Shown here in pieces: positions 61,745 to 63,915 of a stretch of DNA of 63,915 bases; within the stretch, counting starts at the first letter, position 1, and each line of letters begins with the position of its first letter. The stretch comes from Paratrimastix pyriformis (taxonomy: Eukaryota; Preaxostyla; Paratrimastigidae). Position numbers and translations under genes: made by a program. The notes under the pieces are model-generated. The model had not been told where the DNA came from. It made no database searches and saw nothing but the letters and a program-made list of their open reading frames with translations. Where the stretch lies: positions 17,501 through 81,415 of the forward strand of contig JAPMOS010000154.1 in NCBI GenBank assembly GCA_027972325.1. Direction: 5' to 3'.

Positions 61745-62944
61745 ATGGCAACGGCTATTATTCTAAAATCACACACTACACAGAACTCAGACCTCGAAAG
61801 GAATGCAATCAAAATCAATGAGTTTACGGATGACAAAACCACTAAGATACGCAAGCCTAAGATTGTAACGGACCCGGTAGTAATCAAGCCTAACCGGCAA
61901 ATATCATTTGGAAGTGTCGCACAGTTTGACATTAATAAATACAGCGGACTACTCTCAGGTAATGACATACACCTACACATCAGACTCGGAGCTACTACAG
62001 CATCAGCCGGCACGGTGACTTACGTAGGTGGATACATGATGAAACTCATCAAATCCCTTAAGTTTAAGCACCAAGGACGTGAAATATACAAGTTGGACAG
62101 TGCAGGTATATATCAATATTACCAACGTGCTATTAAGGAACGCAAAGCACTGATGATGCAGAACGCACGTATTGGAGCAACCGGCACAGACATTGATCCG
62201 TCGCAACAACAGGAAGGACTGATTTACATACCAAATCCATTCATTGACTTTAACCCTCTACGGCTCGACATCTTACAAGCAAATCCATATTTTGAAGTAG
62301 AAATAGCCCCTATATCAGAAATATCATCTTCACAGTTGGAGCTACTTTAACCAACACTTTTCTCGATGTTGAACTCGTAGCTAACTACATGACAATGCAT
62401 GAAGATGAGAAGAAGGCAATTCTACGGAGCAATATGGATGAAGCAGGAATGGTTACAGTACAGAATGAATTCGTTGATTCAACCAAGTATCTAATCTCAC
62501 AAGGTGCCACATCGATAACATGTGACCTACCATTTGATGAAGTTGAGTATTTGTCGATGTATCTGTCTGATGACACGACAGGAGCACCATTCACCGGAAC
62601 AGCCTATATCTCGGAATATCACCTTCTGTTGACAACAAGAACTATCCAGATACAGCCATTAGTGCTAAATCGCAAGAATTCCAACAGATGATGTATTTCC
62701 GGAAGGCATTTGACAAGAACATCTACACTCTACGCTTTTCAGGACTACCAAGCAAGGATGATATTGAATCATACGGCAATGTATATGGTACCATTGTGCT
62801 AAAAGAGTATTCTAACCCTAAATTAGTCGTGACTTTCACAGCGGGATTGCCTCTAACTGTACTTTGAATGTATTAGCATACGGACGAGCATGGTATCGAT
62901 ATAACACAAAACAAGGCACTTTGACTGTAGAACACAAGAACTAA
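61745..62944 (+). pseudogene. Major capsid protein (double jelly-roll type), right arm and beyond
   Basis: Begins MATAIILKSHTTQNSD and carries GGYMMKLIKSLKFKHQGREI, a stretch like the first jelly-roll of PLV, virophage and large DNA virus capsid proteins. A later part includes YSNPKLVVTFTAGLPL and ends near 62944 (GTLTVEHKN). The expected length of about 400 residues fits a Polinton-like capsid protein. It is a fossil with about two to three breaks. Palindrome homology stops at about 62025 inside this gene. Confidence 0.7.
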
Positions 62945-63915
62945 GTGATCCAAAACGTTAGAATCATTTAGTTATGAAAACATGTAGGCATTAAGCAAAA
63001 AGTCATACCTTATGTTTTCCAGAGGTTGACATGAGATATCACTTTTGACATGCACTTAAAGTACTGTGACAGTACCATACGAGCATGAAAAGTCACTGAT
63101 TTCTATGTTTAAACTAAGTCCCGGCACTGAAATTCAGTGTCAGAACAACGATTTGGATAAAAGGAAGAAGTTCAGTTTGTATTGAAAATCGAACGCGTCA
63201 AAACTTGTGCAGCCCGTGCACGTTAAGTAACTGTCAGATTTCTTAGCAAATGTCGAGCTATATTATTCATATGGTGCTGTTTCGAAAAAGCCGTGGCTGT
63301 GAACGTCGATCTACGCTCTGTCACGAGTTACCGTTTTGTATAGGCAAAAATGGTGAAAATTTCTAAGTCAACCTCACGATTCAGTAAAGTTAAGGTTGCA
63401 TCACAATTAAGTGAAAACGAGGCAAATATCAACATTGGAGCCCTCAACTACGCACAAAAACCTATCAGAATATAGTGTCAGATTGGTATGTCACCATTCT
63501 GTCAACATGCGATATCTTCATGTCAAATTTTTGGAGACAGATGAAACTTTTTATGCATGATTTGTATGAAACATCATGTTCCTCTCAATAAACCTGATTC
63601 GACGCAGAAAACACTCATTTTGAACCAGTGGATGAACAAAAATCCAAATTACCTCACTCTTATAGGCACTCATCTTGTCACCAATTCAGTCACCAGGTAT
63701 GTATTTTATAGTAATCCGGGGTTTATACACTGATCAAATCATTAACAATGTGACGGAGTGAAGCCGCCATACCAGTTTTCGTTGGACAGATAACAAAGGA
63801 CTCGAATTGTCACCAACATCGACTCTAACGAGGACATATGACTATTCGATTTTAGATGAAACAGGACAGTCAACAACTGATGTAGTGACTGTAAACATGT
63901 TATTTAGAGTGGATT
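62945..63915 (+). other. AT-rich sequence after the capsid gene, no clear gene
   Basis: About 1 kb with the same base composition as the viral fossil. A 41-codon frame at 63350 (MVKISKSTSRFSKVKVASQL) and short open pieces are seen. In PLVs the minor capsid gene often lies next to the major one, so this may be its decayed remnant, but no motif proves it. Confidence 0.35.

Larger units (their letters stand above)
55629..62025. repeat. Right arm of the viral palindrome
   Basis: Mirror image of 48103-54499. Protein sequences of the fibre are identical in both arms; the acidic protein and the ATPase differ by one or two residues each; the membrane protein N-terminus differs more. Confidence 0.9.
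48103..63915. mobile_element. Polinton-like virus fossil, palindromic duplication
   Basis: AT-rich sequence with a set of virion genes typical of Polinton-like viruses and relatives: double jelly-roll capsid protein, A32-type packaging ATPase, membrane protein, fibre and small conserved proteins. The set is present in two inverted arms, 48103-54499 and 55629-62025, around a 1129-bp spacer. The right side continues with the rest of the capsid gene and 1 kb of unassigned sequence. No DNA polymerase, viral integrase or terminal repeats are seen, so the element is partial or continues past the window. Most frames are intact, and only the capsid and the small gene next to the spacer are damaged, so it is young. 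Confidence 0.85.

Noticed and set aside
62945-63915. Minor capsid (penton) gene
   Set aside because: The position would fit, but no motif or continuous frame is visible, so it is listed only as unassigned sequence.

Overview
The window is nuclear DNA of a eukaryote, probably a GC-rich protist or early-diverging fungus; nothing seen here fixes the species. There is no rRNA, no bacterial operon structure and no CRISPR array. About 48 kb is GC-rich and consists almost wholly of nested transposable elements, with a few unplaced genes. The last 16 kb is AT-rich and is a duplicated fossil of a Polinton-like virus (PLV).

Region 1 (1-16083) holds two members of one APE-type LINE family. LINE A (719-5438, resuming 15310-16083) was split by LINE B (5439-15309), and the split is proved by the 11-bp duplication TTATTGTGCCG on both sides. 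LINE B is the most complete copy: ORF1 with a His-rich tail, then ORF2 with a USP-like cysteine protease, APE endonuclease, reverse transcriptase, RNase H, a zinc knuckle, a domain resembling phage Dam-type adenine methyltransferases, and a structured 3' end (long hairpin, UUCG hairpin, GNRA hairpin) followed by a (CA)n tail instead of poly(A).

Region 2 (16013-36528) starts with an intact 1207-codon minus-strand ORF that combines a SAP-like motif, a USP-like protease and a C-terminal GIY-YIG nuclease. Next come a truncated Ty3/gypsy chromovirus, a small LINE fragment, and a DIRS-like retroelement. LINE C (23026-35036, duplication GGTTGCGAGGA) sits inside the DIRS element. LINE C in turn carries a 681-bp inverted-repeat DNA transposon (25395-26075) and a nearly complete Ty3/gypsy element with 102-bp LTRs (28659-34290, duplication GGAG). 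This is a four-level nest with a readable order of events: DIRS, then LINE C, then the Ty3 element and the small DNA transposon.

Region 3 (36529-48102) has a minus-strand ParB-like plus DNA adenine methyltransferase gene, a small membrane-protein remnant, an approximately 115-141-bp tandem repeat with the palindrome CATACATATGTATG, Pro-rich and unknown plus-strand ORFs, a 435-bp ATC array, a retroviral-type integrase, and a decayed partial duplication that joins integrase and viral capsid pieces.

Region 4 (48103-63915) is the PLV fossil. A morphogenesis module (capsid protein, packaging ATPase, acidic coiled-coil protein, membrane protein, 990-aa fibre with an S74 chaperone end, small conserved protein) is present twice as a giant palindrome. 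Every feature pair sums to coordinate 110128, so the arms (48103-54499 and 55629-62025) seem free of net length differences. A unique 1.13-kb spacer lies between them. No polymerase or viral integrase was seen inside this AT-rich part.
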